DNA of 64,000 nucleotides from Virgisporangium aurantiacum (GCF_016863635.1 NZ_BOPG01000032.1:124001-188000), one strand, 5' to 3'; positions 25,661 to 34,100 are shown, numbered from the stretch's first letter. Numbers and translations: made by a program. The notes: generated by a model from the sequence alone, not told the origin.

Positions 25661-26889
25661 CGGCCGGCCTTGAACTTCGCCCACTCGTCCAACCACAACC
25701 GGTCGCCCGTCGGTGACAGCTGCAGCTCCTGGAGGCCGTCGCGGTAGTGCGCCGGGCTGATGATCGCGTTGGCCAGGTTCTCCGCGACCACCTCGTCGGC
25801 GATCATCTTCTCCGGGGTCACCACCGACAGCGCCGGCTGGTAGCCGGTGAAGCCGAAGTTCTCCAGCGCGATGTCGTTGTCGATCATGTGGTTCAGGAAG
25901 GCGTGCGCGAGCACGGGCTTCTCCGCCGACCGGGGGATCGCGATGGTGTCGGTCCCCACCGGGCCACGGCGGTCGGCCGGGAACCAGTACCCCAGCACGT
26001 CGACGGCGGCATTCTGACCCAGGTACGACTGGGCGTTGACGGCGTCACCCGACCACGCGTGGTGCACCGTCGCCGCGCCCTCGGCGACGGTCTGGTAGCC
26101 ACCGGAGGCCACCTTCACGTTCACCGCGCCGACGAGCTTCATCAGGTCCTCGCCGGCGGCCTTGATCACGGCGGGGTCCTCGGTGTTCAGGTCGGTCTTC
26201 CCGACCCGCAGCATCGCCAGCGACAGTCCCTCCCGGGCGTCGTCGAGCACGTACGTCTGACCCTTGTACGCCGGGTCCCAGATCAGGTCCCACCCGTTGG
26301 CGGGCACCGCCGTGACGCGGTCGGCCCGGTACAGGACGCCGGTGGTGTACGCGGTGTACGGCACGGTGTACCGCGATCCCTTGTCGTAGAACGGGTCCTG
26401 CAGTTCGGGCCAGGCGTTCGTCAGGTTCGTCAGGTAGCTGCGGTTCAGCGGCTGCAGCAGTTTGCCCGCGACCAGTTTGCCGACGATGTCGGGCGTGGGG
26501 AAGTACACGTCGAACGCCGTGCCGGCGGTGCGCAGCTTGGCGATCGCCTCGTCCTGCGTCGTGAACGTCGTGACCTCGACCGTGACGCCGTGCTGCTCCC
26601 CGAACGCCTTCGTGACGTCGGGCGACAGGTACTCCGGATAGTTGAAGATCTTGAGCGTGCCGCCCTTCTCGGGCGTCAGGCCGTCCTTGATGGCCGGCAC
26701 GTCGGAGTGCAGCGGGAGCGTCGCGGGCTTGTCCGGACGGCTGAGCGCGACCTGGTCGGTCGGCGGATCGGACTCCGAGCGGCGCTTGCCGCAACCGGCC
26801 AGCGCGCCCGTACCCGCGGCCGCGGCGAGTGCGCCGAGAGTGAGGAACTGCCGACGGGAACCGCGGTTCTCCCTAGGGTGGAAAGTCAT
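25657..26889 (-). CDS. PotD/YdcS-like substrate-binding lipoprotein
   Basis: 410 residues. The N-terminus has a twin-arginine start (SRRQFLTLGAL) followed by lipobox LAGC, so it is probably a Tat-exported lipoprotein. The mature part is an SBP_bac_8-type polyamine-binding fold: LKIFNYPEYLSPDVTKAF, YFPTPDIVGKLV, ANGWDLIWDPAYKGQ and TVHHAWSGDAVNAQ. It heads the operon with PotB- and PotC-like permeases. The promoter shares operator D with the divergent catabolic operon. The ligand is expected to be a cationic amine, but the binding residues cannot be mapped by eye. Confidence 0.9.
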   Translation of the reverse strand: MTFHPRENRGSRRQFLTLGALAAAAGTGALAGCGKRRSESDPPTDQVALSRPDKPATLPLHSDVPAIKDGLTPEKGGTLKIFNYPEYLSPDVTKAFGEQHGVTVEVTTFTTQDEAIAKLRTAGTAFDVYFPTPDIVGKLVAGKLLQPLNRSYLTNLTNAWPELQDPFYDKGSRYTVPYTAYTTGVLYRADRVTAVPANGWDLIWDPAYKGQTYVLDDAREGLSLAMLRVGKTDLNTEDPAVIKAAGEDLMKLVGAVNVKVASGGYQTVAEGAATVHHAWSGDAVNAQSYLGQNAAVDVLGYWFPADRRGPVGTDTIAIPRSAEKPVLAHAFLNHMIDNDIALENFGFTGYQPALSVVTPEKMIADEVVAENLANAIISPAHYRDGLQELQLSPTGDRLWLDEWAKFKAGR

Positions 26890-26918
26890 GTGAAGGGCCG
26901 CCTCATGATGCTTGCCAA

Positions 26919-26940
26919 ACTGACTGGTGATTCAGTTAGT
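26919..26940. promoter_or_regulatory. Regulon operator D between transporter and catabolic operons
   Basis: ACTGACTGGTGATTCAGTTAGT has one arm mismatch against the 22-bp consensus. It lies between the binding-protein start (26889, minus) and the FAD oxidoreductase start (26949, plus). It overlaps TAGTCT (26937-26942), which is exactly 6 nt before that ATG. Confidence 0.78.
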
Positions 26941-26948
26941 CTGTCGAT

Positions 26949-28562
26949 ATGAGGCGCCGGTCACAAGAGCCAGACCGTGAGTGTTCGGCGATCGTGATCG
27001 GCGGCGGGCACAACGGTCTGGTCGCCGCGGCGTACCTCGCGCGGGCCGGCCTGCGTCCGCTGGTGCTCGAGGCGCGCGACAACACCGGCGGCGCCGCCAC
27101 CACCGAGACGCCGTGGGGCCCGGAGTTCAAGGTCACCGCGCTGTCGTACGTGATGAGCCTGATGCCACCCACGGTCATCGACGATCTCCGGCTGCGCGAG
27201 CACGGCTACCGGGTCGTCCCGATGGGTCCGTCGTTCGCGCCGTTCGACGACGGCCGCGCGCTGCTGCTCACCGAAGACCCGGTGGCCGACCACGACGAAC
27301 TGGCGGCGTTCTCGAAGGCCGACGCCGAGGCCATGCCCCGGTTCGACGCGTGGCTGCGCGGCGTCGGCGACGTGCTCGCCCCGCTGCTGCTGCGCACCCC
27401 GCCGCGCGTCGGTTCGCGTCGCCCGGGTGACCTGATCGACCAGTTGCGCCTCGCGTGGGGCCTGCGCGGCCTCGACGTCCGGCGCTCCGCCGACGCGGTG
27501 CGGCTGTTCACGATGAGCGTCTCCGACGTGCTGAACGAGTGGTTCACCTCGCCGGAGATCAAGGGCCTGATGGCCGTCAACGGCATCATCGGCACCTGGG
27601 CCGGCCCGGAGGCACCGGGCACGGCGTACGTGATGATGCACCACACGATCGGCGACATCGGCGACGGCAAGATGGGCGGCTGGGGGTACCCGGTCGGCGG
27701 CATGGGCGCGGTGTCGGCGGCCATCCGCAGGTCGGCCGAGTCGTTCGGCGCCACGGTGCGCACCGGCTCGCCGGTCGAGCGGATCCTCGTCGAGGGCGGT
27801 CGCGCCGTCGGCGTCGCCACCGGCGACGGCCGGGAGTTCCGGGCCCCGATCGTCGTCGCGGCCACGCACCCGAAGCTCACGTTCCTGCGTCACCTCGACC
27901 GGTCCGAACTCCCGGCCGACTTCGTCACCGACATCGAACGGCTGCGTACCCGCAGCGGCACTGTGAAGATCAACGTGGCGCTGGCCGGGCTGCCGCGCTT
28001 CGCCGCGCGCCCCGACCTCACCGACTACTCCGGCGCCATCGAACTGGCCCAGTCGCTCGATTACCTGGAACGCGCTTTCCAGGACGCGCGGGAGGGGCGC
28101 GCCGCCGCCCGGCCGTTCGCCGACACCGTCATCCCGTCCACAGTGGACGATTCGCTCTGCCCGCCCGGCTCCCACGTGATGTCGATGTTCACCCAGTGGG
28201 TGCCGCACACATGGGCGAGCGAGCCGCAGCCGGACGAGCTGGCCGCGTACGCCGACCGGGTCATCGGCGAGTTCGACAAGCACGCGCCGGGCTTCGCCGA
28301 CCTGATCCTGCACCGCCAGGTGATCGGCCCGCACGAGATGGAACACGAGTACGGGTTGATCGGCGGCAACATCTTCCACGGCGAGCTCTCCCCGGACCAG
28401 TTGTTCCACCTCCGGCCGGCGCCGGGCTACGCCGACTTCACCACCCCGATCCGCGGTCTGTACCAGTGCTCGAGCGCGACCCACGGCGGCGGCGGGGTCA
28501 CCGGGATCGCCGGCTACCTGTGCAGCAGGCGCATCCTCAAGGACGGCAGGAGACGCCGATGA
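26949..28562 (+). CDS. FAD-dependent oxidoreductase, phytoene-desaturase/PYROXD2-like (copy 2)
   Basis: 537 residues. The FAD motif AIVIGGGHNGLVAAAYLARA is at about 17-36, then LVLEARDNTGGAATTETPWG and a C-terminal GLYQCSSATHGGGGVTGIAG. It is a paralogue of the enzyme at 17070-18677, with similar length and shared internal blocks, but clearly diverged; the two probably act on related substrates or successive steps. The start is leaderless by sequence (TAGTCT 6 nt upstream). It is first in a tightly packed operon; the next gene begins in a 4-nt overlap (ATGA). The substrate is unknown; a CrtI-like fold in a nitrogen-compound operon argues for amine or alkyl oxidation. Confidence 0.87.
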   Translation: MRRRSQEPDRECSAIVIGGGHNGLVAAAYLARAGLRPLVLEARDNTGGAATTETPWGPEFKVTALSYVMSLMPPTVIDDLRLREHGYRVVPMGPSFAPFDDGRALLLTEDPVADHDELAAFSKADAEAMPRFDAWLRGVGDVLAPLLLRTPPRVGSRRPGDLIDQLRLAWGLRGLDVRRSADAVRLFTMSVSDVLNEWFTSPEIKGLMAVNGIIGTWAGPEAPGTAYVMMHHTIGDIGDGKMGGWGYPVGGMGAVSAAIRRSAESFGATVRTGSPVERILVEGGRAVGVATGDGREFRAPIVVAATHPKLTFLRHLDRSELPADFVTDIERLRTRSGTVKINVALAGLPRFAARPDLTDYSGAIELAQSLDYLERAFQDAREGRAAARPFADTVIPSTVDDSLCPPGSHVMSMFTQWVPHTWASEPQPDELAAYADRVIGEFDKHAPGFADLILHRQVIGPHEMEHEYGLIGGNIFHGELSPDQLFHLRPAPGYADFTTPIRGLYQCSSATHGGGGVTGIAGYLCSRRILKDGRRRR

Positions 28563-29716
28563 TCCCGCTCGATCCCGACGAGGTCCGCAAGAGCCTGGAC
28601 GGTACCGGCACGATGCTGCCCGCCGGCGCCTACACCGACGAGGCGGTCCTCGCGTGGGAGCGGCGGGTCCTCCTCGGCGGCGGGTGGGTGTGCGTCGGAC
28701 GCGGCGCCGACGTGGCCGAGCCGCGGTCGCGGCGGGCGGTGCCGCTGGACGACGCGGCCGTCCTGCTCGTGCGCGGCGAGGACGGCGTGCTGCGCGGGTT
28801 CCACAACACGTGCCGGCACCGGGCCCACGAACTGCTGCCCTGCGGCGCGACGGCGACCGGACGCTTCATCGCCTGCCCGTACCACAACTGGACCTTCGCC
28901 CTCGACGGGAGCCTGCACAAGGTGCCGGCCGAGCACCGGGACGGCCTCGACACGGAGGCGTACGGGCTGGTGCCGGTGGCCGTCGCCGAGTGGCAGGGCT
29001 TCGTGTTCGTCAACGCCGACGGGTCGGCGCCCCCGGTGTCGACGTACTTCGCCGGGCTCGACGAGCGGCTCGCGCCCTACGGCATCGACCGGCTCGTGGT
29101 GGCCGCCGAGCACGTCTACGAGCTGGAGGCCAACTGGAAGCTCGCGGTCGAGAATTACCACGAGTGCTACCACTGCCCGTCGATACATCCGCAACTGTGC
29201 CGGGTCTCGCCGCCCGACAGCGGCGAGATGTTCGCCAGCGACGGCATGTGGATCGGCGGAGACATGGATCTCGGCGACGGCGTGGAGACGATGTCGGTGT
29301 CCGGCGCCAGCCCCGTCGGACCGATGCCCGGTGTCACCGGCGCCGCGCGGCGCGAGGTCCTGTACCTGCACCTGGTGCCGACCATGCTGCTCAGCCCGCA
29401 CCCCGACTACGTCCTCACCCATGTGCTGGAGCCGCTGACCGCCGGTCGTACCCGGATCCGGTGCCAGTGGCTGTTCCCGCCGGAGGTGGTGGCCCGCGAC
29501 GGCTTCGACCCGGCGTACGCGGTGCAGTTCTGGGACATCACCAACAAGCAGGACTGGGCCGCGTGCGAGAGCGTCCAGCGCGGCGTGCGCAGCGCCGGCT
29601 ACCGGCCCGGTCCGCTGTCGGCGGAGTCCGAGGACGGGGTGGCGCAGGCGATCGGCGTGGTGGCGCGCACCTACCTCGACGGCCGGCTGCCCACGACCGT
29701 CCACGTAGGAGGGTGA
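28559..29716 (+). CDS. Rieske non-heme iron oxygenase, GbcA/CntA-like alpha subunit
   Basis: 385 residues. The Rieske [2Fe-2S] ligands are C85, H87, C106 and H109 (CRHRAH and CPYHNW). The mononuclear iron site is in ANWKLAVENYHECYHCPSIH with H205 and H210 as ligands. ENYHECYHCPxxHP is characteristic of the oxygenases acting on quaternary ammonium compounds (glycine betaine, carnitine, stachydrine), where N-demethylation or C-N cleavage results. The start is in a 4-nt overlap (ATGA). No reductase or ferredoxin gene is visible in the cluster, although the enzyme needs one. The substrate class is an inference from the motif and the transporter. Confidence 0.9.
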   Translation: MIPLDPDEVRKSLDGTGTMLPAGAYTDEAVLAWERRVLLGGGWVCVGRGADVAEPRSRRAVPLDDAAVLLVRGEDGVLRGFHNTCRHRAHELLPCGATATGRFIACPYHNWTFALDGSLHKVPAEHRDGLDTEAYGLVPVAVAEWQGFVFVNADGSAPPVSTYFAGLDERLAPYGIDRLVVAAEHVYELEANWKLAVENYHECYHCPSIHPQLCRVSPPDSGEMFASDGMWIGGDMDLGDGVETMSVSGASPVGPMPGVTGAARREVLYLHLVPTMLLSPHPDYVLTHVLEPLTAGRTRIRCQWLFPPEVVARDGFDPAYAVQFWDITNKQDWAACESVQRGVRSAGYRPGPLSAESEDGVAQAIGVVARTYLDGRLPTTVHVGG

Positions 29717-29717
29717 C

Positions 29718-31079
29718 ATGCCGGCGGACCTCGACGTCCTCGACGGCCTCATCGCGGTCCAGGAAAAGATCTTTCTCGCGCGGACCGGGGAGTCGCAAAG
29801 GATCCGGCACGAGTGTGCCGACGTGCTGCCCGGTGGCGTCGTCTCGAACTGGCAGGACGCGCCGCCGGGGGCGGTGTGGATCGACCGCGGCAGCGGGTCG
29901 CGCGTGTTCGACGTCGACGGTACCGAGTACGTCGACCTGCACGGCGGGTTCGGGGTCGGCGTCGTCGGGCACGCGCACCCCGCCGTGGTCGCCGCCGTCT
30001 CCGACCGGGTGCGCAAGGGCACCCACTTCGCGCAGCCGACCGCCGACTCGGTGGTGGTGGCCCGCGAGCTGGCCCGCCGGTTCGCGTTGCCGATGTGGCG
30101 CTTCAACAACTCCGGCACCGAGTCCACAATGGACGCGATCCACCTCATGCGCACGGCCACCGGCCGCCCGAAGATCATCAAGGTCGAGGGCAGCTACCAC
30201 GGGCACCACGACAGCGTTCAGGTCTCGGTGTACCCGACGGCCGAGGCGGCCGGGCCCTTCGACCGGCCGAACTCCGTACCGTCCGGCACCGCGGTGCCCG
30301 AACCGTTGGTGGCGTTGACCGTCGTGGTGCCGTTCGGCGACCTCGCCGCCGTCGAGCGGGTGCTCCTCGAACAGCCCGACGCGATCGCCGGCATGATCGT
30401 CGAGCCGGTCATGATGAACGTCGGCCTGATCCCGCCGCCGGCCGGATATCTCGACGGCCTGCGCTACCTGCTGCACCGGCACGGCGCGTACCTGGCGTTC
30501 GACGAGGTGAAGACCGGGCTCGGGATCGCGGCGGGCGGCGCGGTCGAGTGGTCCGGCGTCGTGCCGGATCTGATCTGTCTGGCCAAGGCGCTCGGCGGCG
30601 GGCTCCCGTGCGGCGCGATCGGCGGCACCCGTGCGCTGATGGGCCTCATCACCAGCGGCGCGTACGAACAGGTCGGCACGTTCAACGGCAACCCGTTGAC
30701 GATGGCGGCCGCCCGCGCCGTGCTCACCGAGATCCTGACCGACGACGCCTACGACCACTTCACGACGCTGCGCACCACGATGGTCGACGGCGCGACCGAC
30801 ATCCTGCGCCGCTACGCCCTGCCCGGTCACGTGCGCGCGTACGGCGCGAAGGGCGCGGTCATCTTCCACGAGCGGCTCGCCCACTACCGCGACTTCCTCG
30901 CCTACCCCGACCAGTGGGGCAACGCGCACTGGCTGTACCAGCACAACGGCGGGGTCTTCCTGCCGCCCTGGGGCAAGTGCGAACAGTGGACGGTGTCCGT
31001 CCAGCACAGCGTGGCGGACGTGCGGGTCTTCCTGTCGAACCTCGACCGGCTGGCCGCCGACGTGAGCGCCGGCCGCTGA
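29718..31079 (+). CDS. Class III PLP aminotransferase, GSA-aminomutase-like
   Basis: 453 residues, with GGAGGG 4 nt before the ATG. Fold-type I class III features: GSGSRVFDVDGTEYVDLHGG, FNNSGTESTMDAIHLMR, SYHGHHDSV, AYLAFDEVKTGLG and the PLP lysine in CLAKALGGGLPCGAIGG (about K289). Overall it resembles glutamate-1-semialdehyde aminomutase-type enzymes and omega-amine transaminases. In an operon between a Rieske oxygenase and an aminoaldehyde-type dehydrogenase, conversion of an amine to an aldehyde is more likely than tetrapyrrole synthesis. Confidence 0.9.
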   Translation: MPADLDVLDGLIAVQEKIFLARTGESQRIRHECADVLPGGVVSNWQDAPPGAVWIDRGSGSRVFDVDGTEYVDLHGGFGVGVVGHAHPAVVAAVSDRVRKGTHFAQPTADSVVVARELARRFALPMWRFNNSGTESTMDAIHLMRTATGRPKIIKVEGSYHGHHDSVQVSVYPTAEAAGPFDRPNSVPSGTAVPEPLVALTVVVPFGDLAAVERVLLEQPDAIAGMIVEPVMMNVGLIPPPAGYLDGLRYLLHRHGAYLAFDEVKTGLGIAAGGAVEWSGVVPDLICLAKALGGGLPCGAIGGTRALMGLITSGAYEQVGTFNGNPLTMAAARAVLTEILTDDAYDHFTTLRTTMVDGATDILRRYALPGHVRAYGAKGAVIFHERLAHYRDFLAYPDQWGNAHWLYQHNGGVFLPPWGKCEQWTVSVQHSVADVRVFLSNLDRLAADVSAGR

Positions 31080-32437
31080 TGGACAGTGTGGTCGATCCCG
31101 CCACGGGGGAGACGATCGCGGAGGTTCCCCGCACCGCCGACGTCGACGCGGCCGTCGACGGCGCCCGCACCGCGTTCGAGGACTGGCGCCGGCGCACGCC
31201 GGCCGAACGGTCGACCGCGCTGCTGCACCTGGCGGAGCTCGTGCTGGCCGACGCGGCCGGCCTGACGGAGGTCGAGTCGCGCAACGTCGGCAAGCCGATC
31301 GCCGCCACCCCGGAGGAGATCGACTTCTCGGTCGACAACCTCCGGTTCTTCGCCGGCGCCGCCCGGTGTCTCGCCGGGCCGGTGGCGGGGGAGTACGTCG
31401 GCGGCGCGACCTCGATGGTCCGGCGCGAACCGGTGGGCGTGGTCGCGGCGATCACGCCGTGGAACTACCCGCTGATGATGGCGGTGTGGAAGCTCGGCCC
31501 GGCGATCGCCGCCGGCTGTGCGGTGGTTCTGAAACCCTCCGAGCTGACGCCGCTGAGCACGCTGCGCCTGGCCGACCTCGCCGCGAAAGCGTTGCCGCCG
31601 GGGGTGTTCACGGTCGTGACCGGTGCCGGCCGGCTGGGTGCCGCGCTCGCCGCGCATCCGGGCGTCGACATGGTGTCGGTCACCGGATCGGTCCGCACCG
31701 GCCGGGCGGTCGCGACGGCCGCAGCGCCGACGCTCAAACGGCTGCACCTCGAACTCGGCGGCAAGGCGCCGGTCGTGGTGTTCGACGACGCCGACGTCGA
31801 GGCCGTGGCGGCGGGCGTGCGGGCCGCCGGATACGGCAACGCCGGTCAGGACTGCACCGCCGCCTGCCGCGTCATCGCCACGCCGGGCGTCTACGGAAAG
31901 GTCGTCGAGGCGGTGACCGCGTCGGCGGCCTCGCTCGTGGTCGGCGACCCGCGCGACCCCGCCACGGAACTCGGCCCGCTGGTGAGCCGCACCCACCGCG
32001 ACCGGGTGGCCGGCTTCGTGTCCCGGGCCCTGTCCGCCGGCGCCACCGCGACCACCGGCGGCGGCGCGCTGGACGGGCCGGGCGCCTTCTTCGCACCGAC
32101 CGTGCTCGCCGGCGCCGACCAGCGTTCCGAGATCGTCCAGAACGAGGTGTTCGGGCCCGTCGTCACCCTGCAGCGGGCCGCCGACGAGGAGGACGCGCTG
32201 CGGCTGGCCGCCGACGTCGAGTACGCCCTCGCGGCGAGCGTGTGGACGTCCGACGCCGGCCGGGCGATGCGCGCGGCGGCGCGGCTCCGTTTCGGCGCGG
32301 TGTGGGTCAACGACCACATCACCGCGGCGTCGGAGATGCCGCACGGTGGATTCCGGCTCTCCGGCTACGGACGCGACATGTCCACGGCCGCGCTCGACCA
32401 CTACAGCGAACCGCGACACGTGATGGTGAGGTGGTAA
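31079..32437 (+). CDS. Aldehyde dehydrogenase, gamma-aminobutyraldehyde type
   Basis: 452 residues. The ATG overlaps the aminotransferase stop by one base (TGATG). The NAD fold has ITPWNYPLMMAVWK and LKPSELTPLSTLR, the general-base glutamate is in LELGGKAP (about 225), and the catalytic cysteine is in GQDCTAACR (about 259). GQDCTAACR is the block I associate with PatD/YdcW gamma-aminobutyraldehyde dehydrogenases, as opposed to GQVC(S)AG in betaine aldehyde dehydrogenases. With the PotABCD-type transporter this recalls E. coli ydcSTUVW. It would oxidise an aminoaldehyde to an amino acid. Last gene of the operon; a hairpin follows. Confidence 0.92.
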   Translation: MDSVVDPATGETIAEVPRTADVDAAVDGARTAFEDWRRRTPAERSTALLHLAELVLADAAGLTEVESRNVGKPIAATPEEIDFSVDNLRFFAGAARCLAGPVAGEYVGGATSMVRREPVGVVAAITPWNYPLMMAVWKLGPAIAAGCAVVLKPSELTPLSTLRLADLAAKALPPGVFTVVTGAGRLGAALAAHPGVDMVSVTGSVRTGRAVATAAAPTLKRLHLELGGKAPVVVFDDADVEAVAAGVRAAGYGNAGQDCTAACRVIATPGVYGKVVEAVTASAASLVVGDPRDPATELGPLVSRTHRDRVAGFVSRALSAGATATTGGGALDGPGAFFAPTVLAGADQRSEIVQNEVFGPVVTLQRAADEEDALRLAADVEYALAASVWTSDAGRAMRAAARLRFGAVWVNDHITAASEMPHGGFRLSGYGRDMSTAALDHYSEPRHVMVRW

Positions 32438-32460
32438 CGGGCGGCGTATCGCTGTCTGCA

Positions 32461-32484
32461 CCGGCGTGCCGAACGGCGCGCCGG
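32461..32484 (+). terminator. Hairpin after the catabolic operon
   Basis: CCGGCGTGCC, loop GAAC, then GGCGCGCCGG form a 10-bp GC stem with one T-G pair, 23 nt after the aldehyde dehydrogenase stop. There is no T-run. Confidence 0.55.
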
Positions 32485-32517
32485 CAGTGGTGTTTACCCG
32501 TCGTCGGCGACACCCGG

Positions 32518-32539
32518 AAACCGTTGGTACGAACGGTTT
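32518..32539. promoter_or_regulatory. AAACCGTT inverted repeat before the GGDEF-like gene
   Basis: AAACCGTT and AACGGTTT (perfect 8-bp arms, 6-nt spacer), 50 bp upstream of the next gene. It could be an operator for that gene; the trailing TTTT also allows a weak terminator. Confidence 0.4.
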
Positions 32540-32589
32540 TCACGCGGTGACCGTACGGCTGAATTCGGGTCGAACGAAGACCGTGAATC

Positions 32590-34056
32590 ATGACCGGCGT
32601 GAATTCTCACATGTCGCCGCGAATCCAACGCGTTCCGCACCTGTGGCTCGTTTACTTCTGCGTCGGGGTCTTCGCCCTCGCCATCTACTTCGTCCTGCCG
32701 CTGGACCCACAGGCGCTGCTGTACACGGCGGTCGGCGTCAGCGCGGCGCTGGCCGTGGTGGCGGGCGTGGTGATCCACCGGCCGGCGGCGCCGATCGGCT
32801 GGCTGCTGCTCGCCGCCGGTCAGGTGTCGTACGCGACGGGAGACACCCTCTACCTCGTCATCGGCGAGGGCGTCGCCGTCGACGTGTGCTATCTCGGCAT
32901 GTACGTGTTCATTCTGGTGGCGCTCATCATGTTCGTGCGGCGGCGGATCCCGCGCGGCGAGTCGGCCACCCTCGTCGACCCCGCGGTGCTGGTGATCGCC
33001 GCCGGTGTGCTGTGGTGGGTGTACGTCATCGCACCGCTGGCGGCCGACGGCGAGACGACGGTCCTGGTGATCGCGTACCCGGTGCTCGACCTGCTGGTGC
33101 TCGCCGTCGCCCTGCGGCTCATCCTCGGCACCGGCGCCCGTACCCCGGCCTTCCGGCTGCTGGCGACCGGACTGGTGGTCATGCTCGCCGCGGACGTGCT
33201 GTACGCCGTCGGATCCGCCAACGGCACCTACACCGACGGCAGTTGGATCGACGGCGGCTGGATCCTGTCGTACGTGCTCCTGGGCGCGGCCGCGCTGCAC
33301 CCGTCGATGCGGTGGCTCGACAGCCGGGCGCCGACCGTGGTGGGGCCGATCGGTGGACCACGGCTCACGATTCTGGTGATCGGTGCGCTGCTCCCGGTGC
33401 TGATGCTGGTGGCACCGGGACGCGCCGGGGTCGATCACCTGCCGTTCGTGGTGACCGCCGCGGTGCTGCTGATGGTGCTTCTGGTGAGCCGGCTCGTCGC
33501 CCTCTCCGCGAGCGAACGCGAACGGGCGATCGTCGACCCGTTGACCGGACTGCACTCCCTCGGCGTGTTCCAGGCGAACATCGCGATCGAGGGCGAACGG
33601 GCGCTGCGCAACCGCGGCCACTTCGGCCTGATCACGCTGGAACTGGACGTGTTCAGGGTGGTCGTGGAGACGTACGGGCAGCCGGCCGGCGACAAGGTGC
33701 TGCGCGAGGTCGTCCGGCGCCTGCGGGCGCTGTGCCGGCCGGAGGATCTCATCGCCCGCATCGGCCCGCACCGCTTCGGCATCCTGCTGCTCGACGCCGA
33801 CGGGTATTACGCGGGGCACTTCGCCGAGGCGGTCCGGGACGCGGTCGCGAACCCGAAGATCCCGCTGGATTCCGACGTGTCGGTGCGGGTCACCGCATCG
33901 CTCGGCGTCGCCGCTCTCCCGTACGACGCCCCGGCGCCCGAGCGTCTGCTGAAGGTCGCCGAGGATGCGATGGAGGCGGCCCGGAACGCCGGTGGCAACC
34001 GTTGCCACAACTGGCACGGGCAGCTGAACGTCATCGCCCCGACGATGCACCGCTGA
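32590..34056 (+). CDS. Membrane protein with degenerate GGDEF domain
   Basis: 488 residues. Eight to ten hydrophobic helices fill residues about 15-310, a multi-helix sensor region like those of actinobacterial c-di-GMP proteins. A GGDEF domain follows (about 315-480): DPLTGLHSLGVFQANI, LEL..FRVVVETYGQPAGDKVLREVVRRL and VTASLGVAALPYDAPAPERL. The active-site loop, normally GG(D/E)EF, reads RIGPHRFGIL, so the catalytic acid is gone and diguanylate cyclase activity is unlikely. It may bind GTP or c-di-GMP as a receptor or act as a scaffold. No EAL domain is present. ATG 32590 has no clear ribosome site; ATG 32611 is an alternative. Confidence 0.85.
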   Translation: MTGVNSHMSPRIQRVPHLWLVYFCVGVFALAIYFVLPLDPQALLYTAVGVSAALAVVAGVVIHRPAAPIGWLLLAAGQVSYATGDTLYLVIGEGVAVDVCYLGMYVFILVALIMFVRRRIPRGESATLVDPAVLVIAAGVLWWVYVIAPLAADGETTVLVIAYPVLDLLVLAVALRLILGTGARTPAFRLLATGLVVMLAADVLYAVGSANGTYTDGSWIDGGWILSYVLLGAAALHPSMRWLDSRAPTVVGPIGGPRLTILVIGALLPVLMLVAPGRAGVDHLPFVVTAAVLLMVLLVSRLVALSASERERAIVDPLTGLHSLGVFQANIAIEGERALRNRGHFGLITLELDVFRVVVETYGQPAGDKVLREVVRRLRALCRPEDLIARIGPHRFGILLLDADGYYAGHFAEAVRDAVANPKIPLDSDVSVRVTASLGVAALPYDAPAPERLLKVAEDAMEAARNAGGNRCHNWHGQLNVIAPTMHR

Positions 34057-34057
34057 T

Positions 34058-34085
34058 TCCGGGCGGGCCAGCCGGCCCGCCCGGA
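34058..34085. terminator. Bidirectional terminator hairpin
   Basis: TCCGGGCGGGCC, loop AGCC, GGCCCGCCCGGA: a perfect 12-bp stem between the converging GGDEF-like and LRR genes. Confidence 0.8.
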
Positions 34086-34100
34086 TCCTCAGAACGGACA

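Noticed and set aside
17070..28562. Carotenoid biosynthesis, suggested by two phytoene-desaturase-like proteins
   Set aside because: No phytoene synthase, GGPP synthase or cyclase is nearby, while transporter, aminotransferase and aldehyde dehydrogenase genes share the same operator.
29718..31079. HemL (tetrapyrrole synthesis) for the GSA-aminomutase-like gene
   Set aside because: It is locked in an operon with a Rieske oxygenase and an aminoaldehyde dehydrogenase, and no other hem gene is present. An omega-transaminase role fits better.
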